DNA from: Beijerinckia indica subsp. indica ATCC 9039
GTDB taxonomy: Bacteria; Pseudomonadota; Alphaproteobacteria; Rhizobiales; Beijerinckiaceae
NCBI RefSeq assembly: GCF_000019845.1
Contig: NC_010581.1
Span: 2,609,501-2,673,500 of the forward strand
Direction: 5' to 3'
DNA length: 64,000 nt
Shown here: positions 46,496 to 56,180 of the stretch, piece after piece
Layout of the letters: each line of letters opens with the position of its first letter
Position numbering within the stretch: the first letter of the stretch is position 1
Notes under the pieces: model-generated
Told to the model about the DNA's origin: nothing
Seen by the model: the letters and a program-made list of their open reading frames with translations, nothing else
Databases searched by the model: none
Translations under genes and position numbers: made by a program

Positions 46496-48637
46496 ATGAC
46501 GTCCCCATCATTATTTGAGGAACTCAAGGGCGCCGATTGGCTGTTTTCGCTGAAAACATTTCTGGCCGCCATGCTCGCGCTTTACGTCGCCTTCGCGTTC
46601 GACCTGCCGCGTCCCGCCTGGGCCATGGGCACGGTCTATCTGGTCTCGCAGCCTCTCGCGGGCCAGGTCGTCTCGAAATCCTTCTTCCGCGTGCTCGGCA
46701 CTCTGCTCGGCGCCGCCGTCGCCCTGATCAGCGTCCCCACGCTCCAGTCCGCGCCCGAATTGCTGATCGTTGTGCTCGCCGGCTGGTGCGGACTCTGTCT
46801 TTATATTTCCCTGCTGGACCGGACGCCGCGCAGCTATGTCTTCATGCTGGCGGGTTATACCGCGTCGATCATCGGCTTCTCATCCATTGACGCCCCCGTT
46901 CACATCTTCGATGTGACCGTCGCGCGCTGTGAGGAAATCGTCATCGGCATCGTCTGCGGTACGATGGTCAACGGACTCCTGTTCGCGCGCCATATCGGTC
47001 CCCTCCTCGCCAAGAGGATCGACAATTGGTTCCTCATGTTGAACGACCTCGCGGCCCATTCGCTCGAAGGTCCCGTCGATGGTCAGGACCTCAAACGTGA
47101 ACGGAGCAAGCTCGCCCGCGAGGTCGCTGATTCCTACGGTCAGGTGACCCATCTCTATTATGAGCAATCCGAATATCACACGCTGCGCCATTACATTCGG
47201 ATCCTGCATCATCGCATCGTGCTGCAATTACCGTTGTTGTTCAGCCTCGGCCAAGCCTTCACCTCTGTCACCGAAAAAGGCGAGACGAATAACGAGCCGG
47301 CGCAAGCCGATCTCCTCGCCATCCGTGAGCGGACGCATGAAGCCATGCATGGTACGATGCGGGAACAGAGCGAAGCGATGCGCAAGCTCTATACGGACAT
47401 CACTCGCCTGCAGGCCCAGGAAGGGCCGATCAAGGATCTCAACGGTCTTGTCCGGAAAAATCTGCTGGCGCGGCTGCATCGCTTCCTCGACCATTTTCTG
47501 GCGAGCATCACTTTGTGGATGAATGCCCGTTCCGGCCATGGAATGGGGTCTTTGCGCGGCTCCAATGCCTATCCGCTGCACCGGGATCACGGAGCGGCCT
47601 TCCGTTCGGCCCTCGGCGCATTTTTCTCGGTCATCATCTGCAGCGTTTTCGCCATAGCGACAACATGGCCGGGCGGTAGCGTTGCAGCGCAAATGGCGGC
47701 GCTCGGCGCTTCCATCGGTGCTCTCGGCGAGAATCCGACCTCGGCGATTTTGACCTTCGCCCGAGCCACGATCGCCTCGACGATCGCCGCCTTCATCATT
47801 CTCTTTGGCCTGATGCCGCAGATCGACGGTTTCCCCCTGCTGGCTTTGTGTTTTTTCCCCTTCCTGATGCTGTTTGGCGCGCTCGTCAGCATTCCGCGCG
47901 TTTCGGTCTTCGGCGTTTTGTCCGGTCTTCTGACCGGCATTCTGGTCAGTCCCCAGAGCCGTTATCAGGCCGATCTCGCCGAATTCGCCAATAGCGCAGC
48001 GGCCATGCTGCTGGCCTTTACGATTACGCCCGCTGTGGTCAGCCTCATCCGCATCTTCTCGGTGGAAAAGACTGCGCAAAGACTGCTCGCCGCCGGCTGG
48101 ACCGAAATCGCCGCCGTTTCGCATAATCGCTGGATCGCCAACGAACCTCTCTTTGCTTATCGCATGATGGACCGTCTGGGTCTGCTCGCCCGCAGGCTCA
48201 ACGCCTATGGCAACGCCATTCCGGAATGGATCGCACCGACGCAGGAGACCGCGCTCGGCATGGATGTCCTCGAACTGCGGCGGCTCGAACCTTTGTTGCC
48301 GCCCGCAGCCGGCCGGCGCCTTGCCGCCATGCGCGAGGACATCGCCACCTTGTTCGTGCATAAAGCGCATTCCTTGAACGGCGCGGCTCCGCAAACGGAT
48401 TTCGATCACCTGCTCAACGATCTCGATGCCAGTCTTCACGAGGTCTTCGCCTGCCCCCTTTCCGATCGTCGTGACGAAGCCTTGATCGCCTTGTATGGCA
48501 TCAGGCGCATTCTCTTCCCGTCGCAGCCCATGCCGGAACTGCATTTGCCCAACCCGGCGCTCGCATCGACTCCGCCGACGACGCCGGCTCCCCACGCGAC
48601 GACCACCCCCGCGCTGACATGGAAACAAGCCGTATGA
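46496..48637 (+). CDS. FUSC family efflux protein (AaeB-like)
   Basis: A 713-residue inner-membrane exporter of the FUSC/aromatic-acid-exporter type. It has two sets of about five membrane helices (residues ~17-165 and ~370-520), separated by a soluble domain, and a soluble C-terminus. FLAAMLALYVAFAFDLPRPAWAM is the typical first helix. It probably exports aromatic carboxylic acids or related toxic compounds, with the HlyD protein as its periplasmic arm. Its stop overlaps the DUF1656 start (ATGA). In this MarR-FUSC-DUF1656-HlyD set no outer-membrane factor is encoded. Confidence 0.88.
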   Translation: MTSPSLFEELKGADWLFSLKTFLAAMLALYVAFAFDLPRPAWAMGTVYLVSQPLAGQVVSKSFFRVLGTLLGAAVALISVPTLQSAPELLIVVLAGWCGLCLYISLLDRTPRSYVFMLAGYTASIIGFSSIDAPVHIFDVTVARCEEIVIGIVCGTMVNGLLFARHIGPLLAKRIDNWFLMLNDLAAHSLEGPVDGQDLKRERSKLAREVADSYGQVTHLYYEQSEYHTLRHYIRILHHRIVLQLPLLFSLGQAFTSVTEKGETNNEPAQADLLAIRERTHEAMHGTMREQSEAMRKLYTDITRLQAQEGPIKDLNGLVRKNLLARLHRFLDHFLASITLWMNARSGHGMGSLRGSNAYPLHRDHGAAFRSALGAFFSVIICSVFAIATTWPGGSVAAQMAALGASIGALGENPTSAILTFARATIASTIAAFIILFGLMPQIDGFPLLALCFFPFLMLFGALVSIPRVSVFGVLSGLLTGILVSPQSRYQADLAEFANSAAAMLLAFTITPAVVSLIRIFSVEKTAQRLLAAGWTEIAAVSHNRWIANEPLFAYRMMDRLGLLARRLNAYGNAIPEWIAPTQETALGMDVLELRRLEPLLPPAAGRRLAAMREDIATLFVHKAHSLNGAAPQTDFDHLLNDLDASLHEVFACPLSDRRDEALIALYGIRRILFPSQPMPELHLPNPALASTPPTTPAPHATTTPALTWKQAV

Positions 48638-48843
48638 AACTGCCGGGAGAATTTGATTTCTATGGCGTCTACGCGCCGCAACTGCTGGTGCTGGCGGCCA
48701 TCGCCTACATCATCAGCCATCTTGCCATTCGTCTTTTGAACTGGCTCGGGTTTTATCGGTTCGTCTGGTACCGCGCCTTGTTCGATGTCTCTCTTTTCTT
48801 CATCACACTTGGCGGTCTCAGCCAGATTGTAAAAGGACTTTGA
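48634..48843 (+). CDS. DUF1656 small membrane protein (AaeX-like)
   Basis: A 69-residue protein with two hydrophobic helices (LLVLAAIAYIISHLAIRLL and LFDVSLFFITLGGLS) and the typical start MKLPGEFDFYGVYAPQLL. It is the AaeX-type partner found between FUSC exporters and their HlyD subunit; its function is unknown. The ATG overlaps the FUSC stop by 4 bp. Confidence 0.9.
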   Translation: MKLPGEFDFYGVYAPQLLVLAAIAYIISHLAIRLLNWLGFYRFVWYRALFDVSLFFITLGGLSQIVKGL

Positions 48844-48848
48844 CCACT

Positions 48849-49796
48849 ATGGCGCGCTTCTTCGAATCGTTCGGGCGCATTCTCGTTACGCTTGTCGCGG
48901 TTGTGCTCGCTCTCTTCGGCGGTTTTCACGTCTGGGATTATTACATGGATGCGCCATGGACGCGTGATGCACGTATCCGCGCCGATGTCGTCCAGGTTGC
49001 CCCTGACGTCTCCGGTCTCGTCAGCAAGATCGAGGTCGAGGACAATGAACGTGTGAAAAAGGGCGATGTCATTTTCATCGTCGATCAGGTTCGTTTCCAG
49101 ATCGCTGTGGAACAGGCCGCCGCGAATGTCATGACCGCCAAGGCAACCCTCGATCAGGCCGAGCGTGATCAGGCCCGCTACACGCAACTGACCTCGCGTG
49201 CCGTCTCCGACCAAAAACGGGAAGAGATTTTCACGGCCCGCAATCAGGCGCTCGGCGCCTATAAGCTGGCGGTCGCCAATCTCGACAAGGCCAAGCTCGA
49301 TCTCGAACGCTCGGAGGTTCGCGCCAGGGTCAACGGCTATATGGCCAATTTCGAAATGCAGCCTGGCGTCTACGTCAATGCCGGCAAGGGCGTGGCCGCC
49401 CTCGTCGACAGCGACAGTTTCTATATCATGGCCTATTTCGAGGAAACGAAACTGCCTCGCATCAGCGTGGGCGACGAAGCCTTGATCTATGTCATGGGTG
49501 AAACGAAGCCGATCCGCGGCGAAGTCGAAAGCATCGTCACCGGTATCGAGGATCGTGAACGCGGCGGCAGTGAAACGCTCCTGGCCAATATTAATCCGAC
49601 CTTCAACTGGGTGCGCCTCGCCCAACGTGTGCCGGTCCGTATCTCCATCAAGGAATTACCGGAAGGGCTGAAGCTCGTCTCTGGCCGCACAGCGACAGTC
49701 TACATCCAACATAAGGGCGAGGAAGAAGCCCATAAGCCTTTCCCCTGGAACCTCACGGAGAAAGTCGCCAACCTTTGGACGCGGGCGACGAATTAA
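48849..49796 (+). CDS. HlyD-family membrane fusion protein (AaeA-like)
   Basis: A 315-residue periplasmic adaptor: one N-terminal membrane anchor (ILVTLVAVVLALFGGFHVW), a biotinyl-lipoyl-like half (ADVVQVAPDVSGLVSKIEVEDNERVKKGDVIFIVD), a coiled-coil hairpin (ANVMTAKATLDQAERDQARY) and a beta-barrel (SDSFYIMAYFEETKLPRISVGDEALIYVMG). It links the FUSC pump to an outer-membrane channel. The ATG at 48849 has AAAGGAC upstream and lies 5 bp after the DUF1656 stop. Confidence 0.93.
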   Translation: MARFFESFGRILVTLVAVVLALFGGFHVWDYYMDAPWTRDARIRADVVQVAPDVSGLVSKIEVEDNERVKKGDVIFIVDQVRFQIAVEQAAANVMTAKATLDQAERDQARYTQLTSRAVSDQKREEIFTARNQALGAYKLAVANLDKAKLDLERSEVRARVNGYMANFEMQPGVYVNAGKGVAALVDSDSFYIMAYFEETKLPRISVGDEALIYVMGETKPIRGEVESIVTGIEDRERGGSETLLANINPTFNWVRLAQRVPVRISIKELPEGLKLVSGRTATVYIQHKGEEEAHKPFPWNLTEKVANLWTRATN

Positions 49797-50167
49797 AGCT
49801 TCGGCCTGAAAACGGACGGGTTATAGGTAAAGCAATGATGAGTTCAGGCGGAATCTCCTGAACGCATAAAGGGCCTCCAGCACCCAACCCAAACCATGCT
49901 GATTTCATAGCAGGCACCACCGGAGCAATCAGAATCGGTGGTGCCGCGCTTATAGGTCTCAGGTTGAAGCGCTCGCAGCGTCAGACGACGCGCTGGTAGC
50001 GATCATGGGAAGCCAGCACACTCGAGCTGCCCACAGCGTCAGAGCCATCTTCTCATGCAAAGCCCCCCGTCCGAGACATCGGGCGGGGGGCTTTGCATGA
50101 GAAGAGCCTATTCGGAAAACACACGCTTTCGGAATAGGCTCCCCTCCAAAGAGATCCTAGGGAAATC
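49797..50167. other. Intergenic region with two strong hairpins
   Basis: No gene is seen. A 21-bp perfect hairpin at 50049-50104 (arm cttctcatgcaaagcccccc...) and a 10-bp one at 50104-50141 stand back to back downstream of the convergent HlyD and small secreted protein genes. Confidence 0.75.
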
Positions 50168-50485
50168 TTATTCCGAGCGTACCTTCGCGTAGTAATCACG
50201 CTGATGGCGACGCGGATTATCGAGATTCTTGAACATGCGCGGTTGCGCCCGATCAATATCGGCCTGGTTAACCTGCGTCTGGTGCATCACCGAATGACCA
50301 GGAGGAACCGAAACGCCCGAGAAACGCTCGATATAATCCTGCGCGGGGGACACGCGCTGATATTCCATCCGTTCCCCTCCAACCCTTTCACGGAAAGACC
50401 GCGCCGGGTCATAGCTTTCAGTCGCGAGGCTATTGCCGGTCAAAGCGGCAAGGATGAGCAAAGCGCCAACGCCAGTTTTTGTCAT
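50168..50485 (-). CDS. Small secreted protein of unknown function
   Basis: A 105-residue protein with a Sec signal peptide (MTKTGVGALLILAALTGNSLA) and a charged mature part (SYDPARSFRERVGGERMEYQR ... RMFKNLDNPRRHQRDYYAKVR). No family could be named. GAGAGGAG upstream of the ATG at 50485 decides the start over the longer frame to 50530. It stands alone between hairpin-rich gaps. Confidence 0.65.
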   Translation of the reverse strand: MTKTGVGALLILAALTGNSLATESYDPARSFRERVGGERMEYQRVSPAQDYIERFSGVSVPPGHSVMHQTQVNQADIDRAQPRMFKNLDNPRRHQRDYYAKVRSE

Positions 50486-50934
50486 GGGAAAAACTCCTCT
50501 CGCCATGTAAAGCCGTGGGAGGACCTTCATGGCCGCGTTCCACCGACCGTTATGGGAGTCGGATCCGGTGGATCAGTGAATTGGCCGTTCAGCTCGTGGC
50601 GGCCTTGACTGACTGAGAGGAAGATAGGGGCTGTCAGCTGTTTTTACATCCCCGTTTTTGTGCATCGCAGCGATGCACAAAAGATATGAAACTTTTCTCC
50701 GAACGACTTATGGTATTCACCCTGACATAAGCTCGAGAAAGCCTTGATTTTGTGTAGAATTGATCCGATCAAGTCCTGTCCGATCCACGAGCAGCATGTC
50801 CATGATTTGCACCACACCATCAAGCTATTCCGCGCAAGCTACTCCACGGCATGAAGATCGCTTCATGGTGACGCTCCCTCACGCCCTGCCTGTCGCTTGC
50901 GCCTTTCCTTCTACTCCTTGAGAGCCAGATCCCT
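50486..50934. other. Intergenic region with a perfect hairpin
   Basis: No gene is seen. ttttgtgcatcg and its exact complement (50656-50682, 3-base loop) form a 12-bp hairpin. Confidence 0.6.
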
Positions 50935-51336
50935 ATGGATGAGATCCTTGCAGCGAATGCGCTCTATTACGCCGCCTTCTCCTCCGGAGACTTTGCGAAA
51001 ATGAGCGCTTTATGGGCGCCCGAGGATATTTCCTGTGTCCATCCAGGCTGGCCGGTCCTGATCGGCCGTCCCGCCGTGCTCGATTCCTATCGCAATATTC
51101 TGCGCAATCCGGCCCAGGAACCGATCGTCGCACGGGATGAAATTGCACTCATTTCCGGTAACGAAGGCCGGGTCTGCTGCGTTGAACTGGCGGGCGATAT
51201 GCCGCTTGCAACCACGAATTGGTTTCGCCGCATCGACGGCGTCTGGCGGATGATCCACCATCAGGCGAGCCCTATCGCCGCAATGGTTCAACAGGCTACG
51301 GAAGAGCGGCCCCCCTCCCCCAAGCGGCTCAATTGA
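50935..51336 (+). CDS. SnoaL/NTF2-like domain protein
   Basis: A 133-residue protein with the NTF2-like fold of the SnoaL group: NALYYAAFSSGDFAKMSALWAPEDISCVHPGWPVLIGRPAVLDSYRNIL at the start and TNWFRRIDGVWRMIHHQASP at the end. Members are ligand-binding or small enzyme domains; no specific role can be given. It is monocistronic, with a strong hairpin terminator 20 bp after the stop. Confidence 0.82.
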   Translation: MDEILAANALYYAAFSSGDFAKMSALWAPEDISCVHPGWPVLIGRPAVLDSYRNILRNPAQEPIVARDEIALISGNEGRVCCVELAGDMPLATTNWFRRIDGVWRMIHHQASPIAAMVQQATEERPPSPKRLN

Positions 51337-51356
51337 TTTAATAGGTTCGCATTTCT

Positions 51357-51404
51357 GAAACACAAAGGGGGGATCGGCTTACGCCGATCCCCCCTTTGTG
51401 TTTC
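51357..51404 (+). terminator. 22-bp perfect hairpin after the SnoaL-like gene
   Basis: The stem gaaacacaaaggggggatcg... with loop ttac is unusually long and has no clear T tract. It serves the SnoaL-like gene and possibly the convergent aquaporin gene. Confidence 0.8.
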
Positions 51405-51529
51405 TTACAATATCAACCCCGAAGAGAAAGCCCCTTTAGGGTCAGCTTCATGTGATTATAAAGGCTTATCGCATCTCACATGGGCACGAATGAAAGTGCG
51501 ATACTTATAGCGCGTAAACGCACAAGATC

Positions 51530-52234
51530 TCAGATGCGGATCGTCGGCGCTGGGCGAACGATGCGATAGAGAATGGCACCGACAATGCCGCCGATCAGAG
51601 GCGCCGCCCAAAACAGCCAGAGCTGTTCCAAAGCCCATCCGCCGACGATGAGGGCCGGGCCGGTGCTGCGCGCCGGATTGACCGACGTATTGGTGATCGG
51701 AATACTGATCAAATGGATCAGCGTCAGGCAGAGGCCAATGGCGATCGGAGCGAACCCCGTCCCCGCATCTGGATGCGTCGATCCCATGATAACGAAGAGG
51801 AAGACGGCGGTGAGCACGGTTTCAGCGGTAAAAGCCGAGACCAGATTGTAATGCCCCGGCGAATGCGCGTCATAACCATTGGCAGCAAAGCCGCCGGCAA
51901 GGTCAAAACCAGGCGCACCACTCGCGATGAAATAGAGAAGCGCCGAAGCCGCAATAGCGCCAAGCACCTGCGCGATGACATAAGGAATGACCTGGCTGGC
52001 TGGGAAGCGTCCGCCAGCCGTCAGGCCGAAAGTAACCGCTGGATTGAAATGCCCGCCGGAAATATGTCCGACTGCAAAAGCCATGGTGAGAACGGTCAAA
52101 CCAAAGGCGAAAGCGACGCCAAGCAGGCCGATACCGACATGCGGAAAAGCCGCTGAAACGACCGCGGCGCCGCAGCCACCAAAGGTCAACCAAAAAGTGC
52201 CGATTAATTCAGCCAAATATTTCCTAAAATCCAT
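51530..52234 (-). CDS. aqpZ: Aquaporin Z
   Basis: A 234-residue water channel with six membrane helices and the two pore NPA motifs: [13 protein letters not shown] and [14 protein letters not shown]. The residue pattern (Phe/His/Arg-type filter, with Arg directly after the second NPA) and length fit AqpZ rather than a glycerol facilitator. It stands alone. Confidence 0.94.
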   Translation of the reverse strand: MDFRKYLAELIGTFWLTFGGCGAAVVSAAFPHVGIGLLGVAFAFGLTVLTMAFAVGHISGGHFNPAVTFGLTAGGRFPASQVIPYVIAQVLGAIAASALLYFIASGAPGFDLAGGFAANGYDAHSPGHYNLVSAFTAETVLTAVFLFVIMGSTHPDAGTGFAPIAIGLCLTLIHLISIPITNTSVNPARSTGPALIVGGWALEQLWLFWAAPLIGGIVGAILYRIVRPAPTIRI

Positions 52235-52409
52235 AGGAGATTACCCCTCGATCTGACTAAACCCCAAAAAGCGGTCATCTTGAAAAATATCGACCGCCGA
52301 CGTTAGCCCGCCATACACCCCGGCCTGGCTTGATAATCACGATAACGCCTGCACCCCCAGACAAGAGTGTTAAGAATAACATTACAATATTTTGTTGCCC
52401 AATGATACT

Positions 52410-53450
52410 TCATTGCAGAATCTGTGTAAGATCCGCATCATTCAGATCGACATTCAGAAACAGGCGATAGAAATTTTTCGTCTCGGCCTTGATATCAAAA
52501 GGATAAAGATCGGGATAAAAGAGGTTGGCAAGCCATTGGATGCCGAGCCCCTGCATGAAACTCGGAGGCCGGTCAATCCAGTTGAAGGGAATGCGCGGAA
52601 CAATGTAAACGCGTCCCTCACGCACCGCTTCCACCTCCCGCCAGACAGGATTGGTCGGCGCCCCTAGCGCAAAATCGCGTGATTGCGCGATAATGAGTTC
52701 CGGTTTTCTGGCGATAATGTCCTCAATGCCGATTGCCTCCATGCCGCCATGAGTCGATTGTTCACAATGATGGATGTTATCGCCACCAGCCAGACGTATG
52801 GCGATTGTGTGAAAGGAACGATCGCAATCAGTCGCGAGTCCATCGCGCGATTCGGCATAATAGACACGCCGCTTTCCACCCTCGGGCACCTTGGCAACAG
52901 CGATTTCAACCCGTTTCAAGACATCCTCGATATAGGAGGCAAGCTGTTCCGCCCGCTCCTTCTTATCCATGATCTGACCGAGAAACCGCAGGGTTTCAGG
53001 ATAATCCTCAATACCATCCGCCTTGACGAAAACGATCGGCAAGCCGACCTTGCCGTATTGCTGAATGATCTTGTCATTATCGCTAAAACGGTCGAGCCAG
53101 ACGAGAAGCACGTCGGGATGCAATCCCAAAATCTCTTCCGGATTCATGGCGGCGCCATGCCCCATGACGGCACCGAAGACGGGAAGGTCGATCAATGCCT
53201 TGGGGAGGAAAGGCTTATCCTGCTCGCGAATCGGAAAATTGAGGCCGACCAGGCGTTCTGGCGCGAAAGCATAGAGCAGAAAGCTGACGGGATGCGAGAG
53301 TGAATAGACCTTCTTGATGTGATCGGGCACGCTCACCTGGCGCCCGGCCATATCCGTGATCTCACGCGCTTGCGCCTGATCCAGAGGGGAAAGAGACGAA
53401 ATCAATGTCCCAAGACAAAAGACGAGGCATAGGCGCATGAACAAAAGCAT
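52410..53450 (-). CDS. ABC transporter substrate-binding protein, iron-complex type (paralogue 1)
   Basis: A 346-residue periplasmic binding protein of the cluster B (siderophore/iron complex) type, with a signal peptide (LCLVFCLGTLISSLSPLDQAQA). It shows REITDMAGRQVSVPDHIKKVY, MNPEEILGLHPDVLLVWLD and YFPDL-type end motifs. It is related along its length to the protein at 58020-59105, e.g. NFPIREQDKPFLP versus NFPIAEPAKPFLP. It starts 3 bp after the stop of the TonB receptor and forms an operon with it. The ligand is probably an iron complex but is not proven. Confidence 0.88.
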   Translation of the reverse strand: MLLFMRLCLVFCLGTLISSLSPLDQAQAREITDMAGRQVSVPDHIKKVYSLSHPVSFLLYAFAPERLVGLNFPIREQDKPFLPKALIDLPVFGAVMGHGAAMNPEEILGLHPDVLLVWLDRFSDNDKIIQQYGKVGLPIVFVKADGIEDYPETLRFLGQIMDKKERAEQLASYIEDVLKRVEIAVAKVPEGGKRRVYYAESRDGLATDCDRSFHTIAIRLAGGDNIHHCEQSTHGGMEAIGIEDIIARKPELIIAQSRDFALGAPTNPVWREVEAVREGRVYIVPRIPFNWIDRPPSFMQGLGIQWLANLFYPDLYPFDIKAETKNFYRLFLNVDLNDADLTQILQ

Positions 53451-53453
53451 GTG

Positions 53454-55826
53454 TCAGAAATCCACAGAGAGCCTAGCGATCACGGTCAGCGGCTGACCAG
53501 GATAAAGATAATTATAGCTGCTCGCGGTGCCTGCCCAATAGCGTGTGTTGAACAGATTCTTGATATTGACGCTGACTTTCGCCGGGCCAAAACGATAGGC
53601 GGCCATGAGGTCAAAGGTCGTGTAGCCACCGAGATAAGCGACGAGATTGGGACTCGCCTGGCTAATGAGATTGGTGGTCCGGCCGGCCGATGTCGTCAGG
53701 CCACCGCCGATGGTAAAGCCCTGGGCCGGTCCATCCTGAAACTCATAAGTGGTCCAAAAACGGAAATAATCCTTGGGCACATTGGGAACCGGCGAACCAA
53801 TTTGATAGGTGCCATCCTGCACGATCCGTGCATTGATATGCGAATAGGAAGCGAGCATATCCCAACCCGGCAGGGGATGCAGAGTCGTCTCGACTTCACC
53901 GCCGGTACTACGTTGCTTGCCAGTCTGAACCTTGTAGCCATTTTGCGCATTGAGGGGGTCGGGATCGGCTGCCGTCACATTCGATAGAATAATGTCATAA
54001 AGAGCAACGCCAGCAGTCGCGAAATCGGTGACATTATATTTCAGACCGACTTCCTTTTGATCGCCATAAAGTGGATCGAAATTCTGAATATGGCCGTCTG
54101 TCGTCACATTCGACGGTTGCGGTTGGAAGGTTGTCGCATAGGATGCATAACCAGTCAGTTCCGGAAGAATATCGTACATCAAGCCAACACGCCAGCCGAT
54201 GCCATTCTTGTGATAGAGCGTACTCCCTTGCATGGCTGGATTCGGATTCATGCCCGATCGGCTATAGGAATTATATTGCACATAGTTCAACCCCGTCGAC
54301 AACCGCAAGCGGTCAGTAAATGAAATGATATCATTGATATATTCATTGAACTGTGATTGCGCCGAAAAGCCATACATATATTGCTGTAGATTGCCGAAGG
54401 GCACGCCCCAATTGGGATCATAGGGATTGGTGAATGTAATCGCATTTGCCCCCGTCCCGAATGGATTTGGTGTCGGACGTCGCATATCCATTTTGTACCA
54501 AGAATCGGCGAACCGTGCTCCAGCGACGAGATCGTGCTTGATGCCGAGCGTATCAAAATGACCGGTCAATGTCTGATCCGTATCTATAGAGTAGACAGGC
54601 CCCATTTTGATCTGCTGAAAATTCTGTGTGTATAATGGCGAACCCACTGGGCTGAAGCCAGCAGTGGCAGTGATAGCTGTCTGATCGCGCGCCGTTTTTG
54701 TATATTGGCTCGAAGATTTGAAGCTCCAGTCCTGATTGAATTCATGTTCATAGGCGAAGCGGACATTCTGACTCACAAAGGTCCAAAAGCCTCTTGGATC
54801 ATTGACGTTCAGATCTCGGCCGAACCAACCAAGAGAACTCAAATATTGATTGGGACTTTTCCCCATCGCCGCTTGATAGGGAATGCCACTATAGGGTTTA
54901 GATCTTTGCCAGCGATATTCGTAGCCAGCAGTAATAGCGTCCTGAGCCGAGAGACGCCCCTGAATGATTTCCGAGACAGCGGCCTTGGTATATTGTGACG
55001 TCTGATAGAACGCATCATAGCCGCCAATAAGGAAGCTGGTGCGCGCCAACCAATTGCCGTCGGCCGTCAAAGGTGTCGAGACGTCGCCTTTCAAGACATG
55101 CGAGCCGAAATTGTCGATTTCGGTGCCAATTTGACCGGCAAAATAAGGCAAAGGCTTTTTGCTGATGACATTGATGACACCGCCGATACCGCCGATAAAA
55201 GCGCCATACATCAAGGCGGAAGGACCTTTCAAAACCTCCACCCGATCAACGCTTACCACCGCCTGATTGCCGAAAGGTGCAGGATCCCACAGTCCATCGC
55301 GCAGGACCATGCTGTTTGGAAAGCCGCGAATGGTGGCAACGTAATATTGGTCGAGCGGAAAATAGCCCGGTGTAGCATTATTGACGCCGGCGACATTGGT
55401 CAAAGCCTCGTTGATGGTACGCACCGCCTGATCATCCATCAGCTTACGCGACACCGTTGCGACCGTCTGCGGCACGAAGGAGTTCGGCAGCTTTGCCTTG
55501 CTGCCCGTCGTTGTCCGCGTCACAACATAATTGTGTATGCCTTCGGCATCCGGCTGCTCGCCGATCGGGATAACATTGCGGCTTTCGACGAGCACCTGTG
55601 GCAATTGCATCTTGTCATCGGGCTTTGCTTGATCTTGTTTCTTCTTCGCTTTACCCGCAGGCTGCGCATCGGTCACGGTCAACGTCTGCTGCGTCATTTC
55701 CTGCGCCCACGTCATCTCACACGTTAAAGCAAGGATCGAAGCCGATAAAAGAAAGGAAACAGATTGCGCATCAGGGAGCAGTGTCCGCAAACTGGATCGC
55801 GCGTTAACAACGGATTTCCGATTCAA
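53454..55826 (-). CDS. TonB-dependent siderophore receptor
   Basis: A 790-residue outer-membrane receptor. After a signal peptide and a short Lys-rich linker comes the plug (TVATVSRKLMDDQAVRTINEALTNVAGVNN; GFPNSMVLRDGLWD; VDRVEVLKGPSALMYG), then a barrel with a typical 22-strand length ending in Phe. The type resembles FhuA/FpvA-like ferric siderophore receptors. A TTG at 55826 with GGGGAG upstream is taken as the start, since no ATG fits; a longer TTG frame to 55904 is also open. It is encoded between the ABC operon and a binding protein on the same strand. Confidence 0.9.
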   Translation of the reverse strand: MNRKSVVNARSSLRTLLPDAQSVSFLLSASILALTCEMTWAQEMTQQTLTVTDAQPAGKAKKKQDQAKPDDKMQLPQVLVESRNVIPIGEQPDAEGIHNYVVTRTTTGSKAKLPNSFVPQTVATVSRKLMDDQAVRTINEALTNVAGVNNATPGYFPLDQYYVATIRGFPNSMVLRDGLWDPAPFGNQAVVSVDRVEVLKGPSALMYGAFIGGIGGVINVISKKPLPYFAGQIGTEIDNFGSHVLKGDVSTPLTADGNWLARTSFLIGGYDAFYQTSQYTKAAVSEIIQGRLSAQDAITAGYEYRWQRSKPYSGIPYQAAMGKSPNQYLSSLGWFGRDLNVNDPRGFWTFVSQNVRFAYEHEFNQDWSFKSSSQYTKTARDQTAITATAGFSPVGSPLYTQNFQQIKMGPVYSIDTDQTLTGHFDTLGIKHDLVAGARFADSWYKMDMRRPTPNPFGTGANAITFTNPYDPNWGVPFGNLQQYMYGFSAQSQFNEYINDIISFTDRLRLSTGLNYVQYNSYSRSGMNPNPAMQGSTLYHKNGIGWRVGLMYDILPELTGYASYATTFQPQPSNVTTDGHIQNFDPLYGDQKEVGLKYNVTDFATAGVALYDIILSNVTAADPDPLNAQNGYKVQTGKQRSTGGEVETTLHPLPGWDMLASYSHINARIVQDGTYQIGSPVPNVPKDYFRFWTTYEFQDGPAQGFTIGGGLTTSAGRTTNLISQASPNLVAYLGGYTTFDLMAAYRFGPAKVSVNIKNLFNTRYWAGTASSYNYLYPGQPLTVIARLSVDF

Positions 55827-56180
55827 GAGACCAAACTCCCCGCAAAAGCTTGCGCGATCGCGCGGAAGATTCCCGAAGTGACGGACGTCCGATCGAACAA
55901 GCAATATCTATAACGATATAGCTTTACGGGGCACTTTCTGGCCGCACAACGGCAAAAAATTGGCAGAAAAATATCGAGAGAGACACGAGCCAATCTCGTT
56001 TATAAATTTGATTTTATTTATTTTTGAATAAATACACGATGATGAGCAAAAGCTCCATTGATGAAAAATTAGCTCATTTGTAGCTATATATTTACGTATA
56101 TGACTTATTAATGGGCAGATCTCCCACGCCTATCACACAAATGTGATAATTCTGCCGGGAACTTTTCCCGTTCCCCGTTT
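55827..56180. other. AT-rich regulatory region upstream of the TonB receptor
   Basis: This gene-free AT-rich stretch contains inverted-repeat-like TTTATTT...AATAAA words around 56015-56035 and TATCTATAACGATA at about 55905-55918. Iron regulators such as Irr, RirA or Fur are likely candidates, but no site matches firmly. Confidence 0.45.

Noticed and set aside
55827-56180. Cobalamin riboswitch before the TonB receptor
   Set aside because: The region is AT-rich and lacks the B12-box and conserved core; iron uptake is the better reading.
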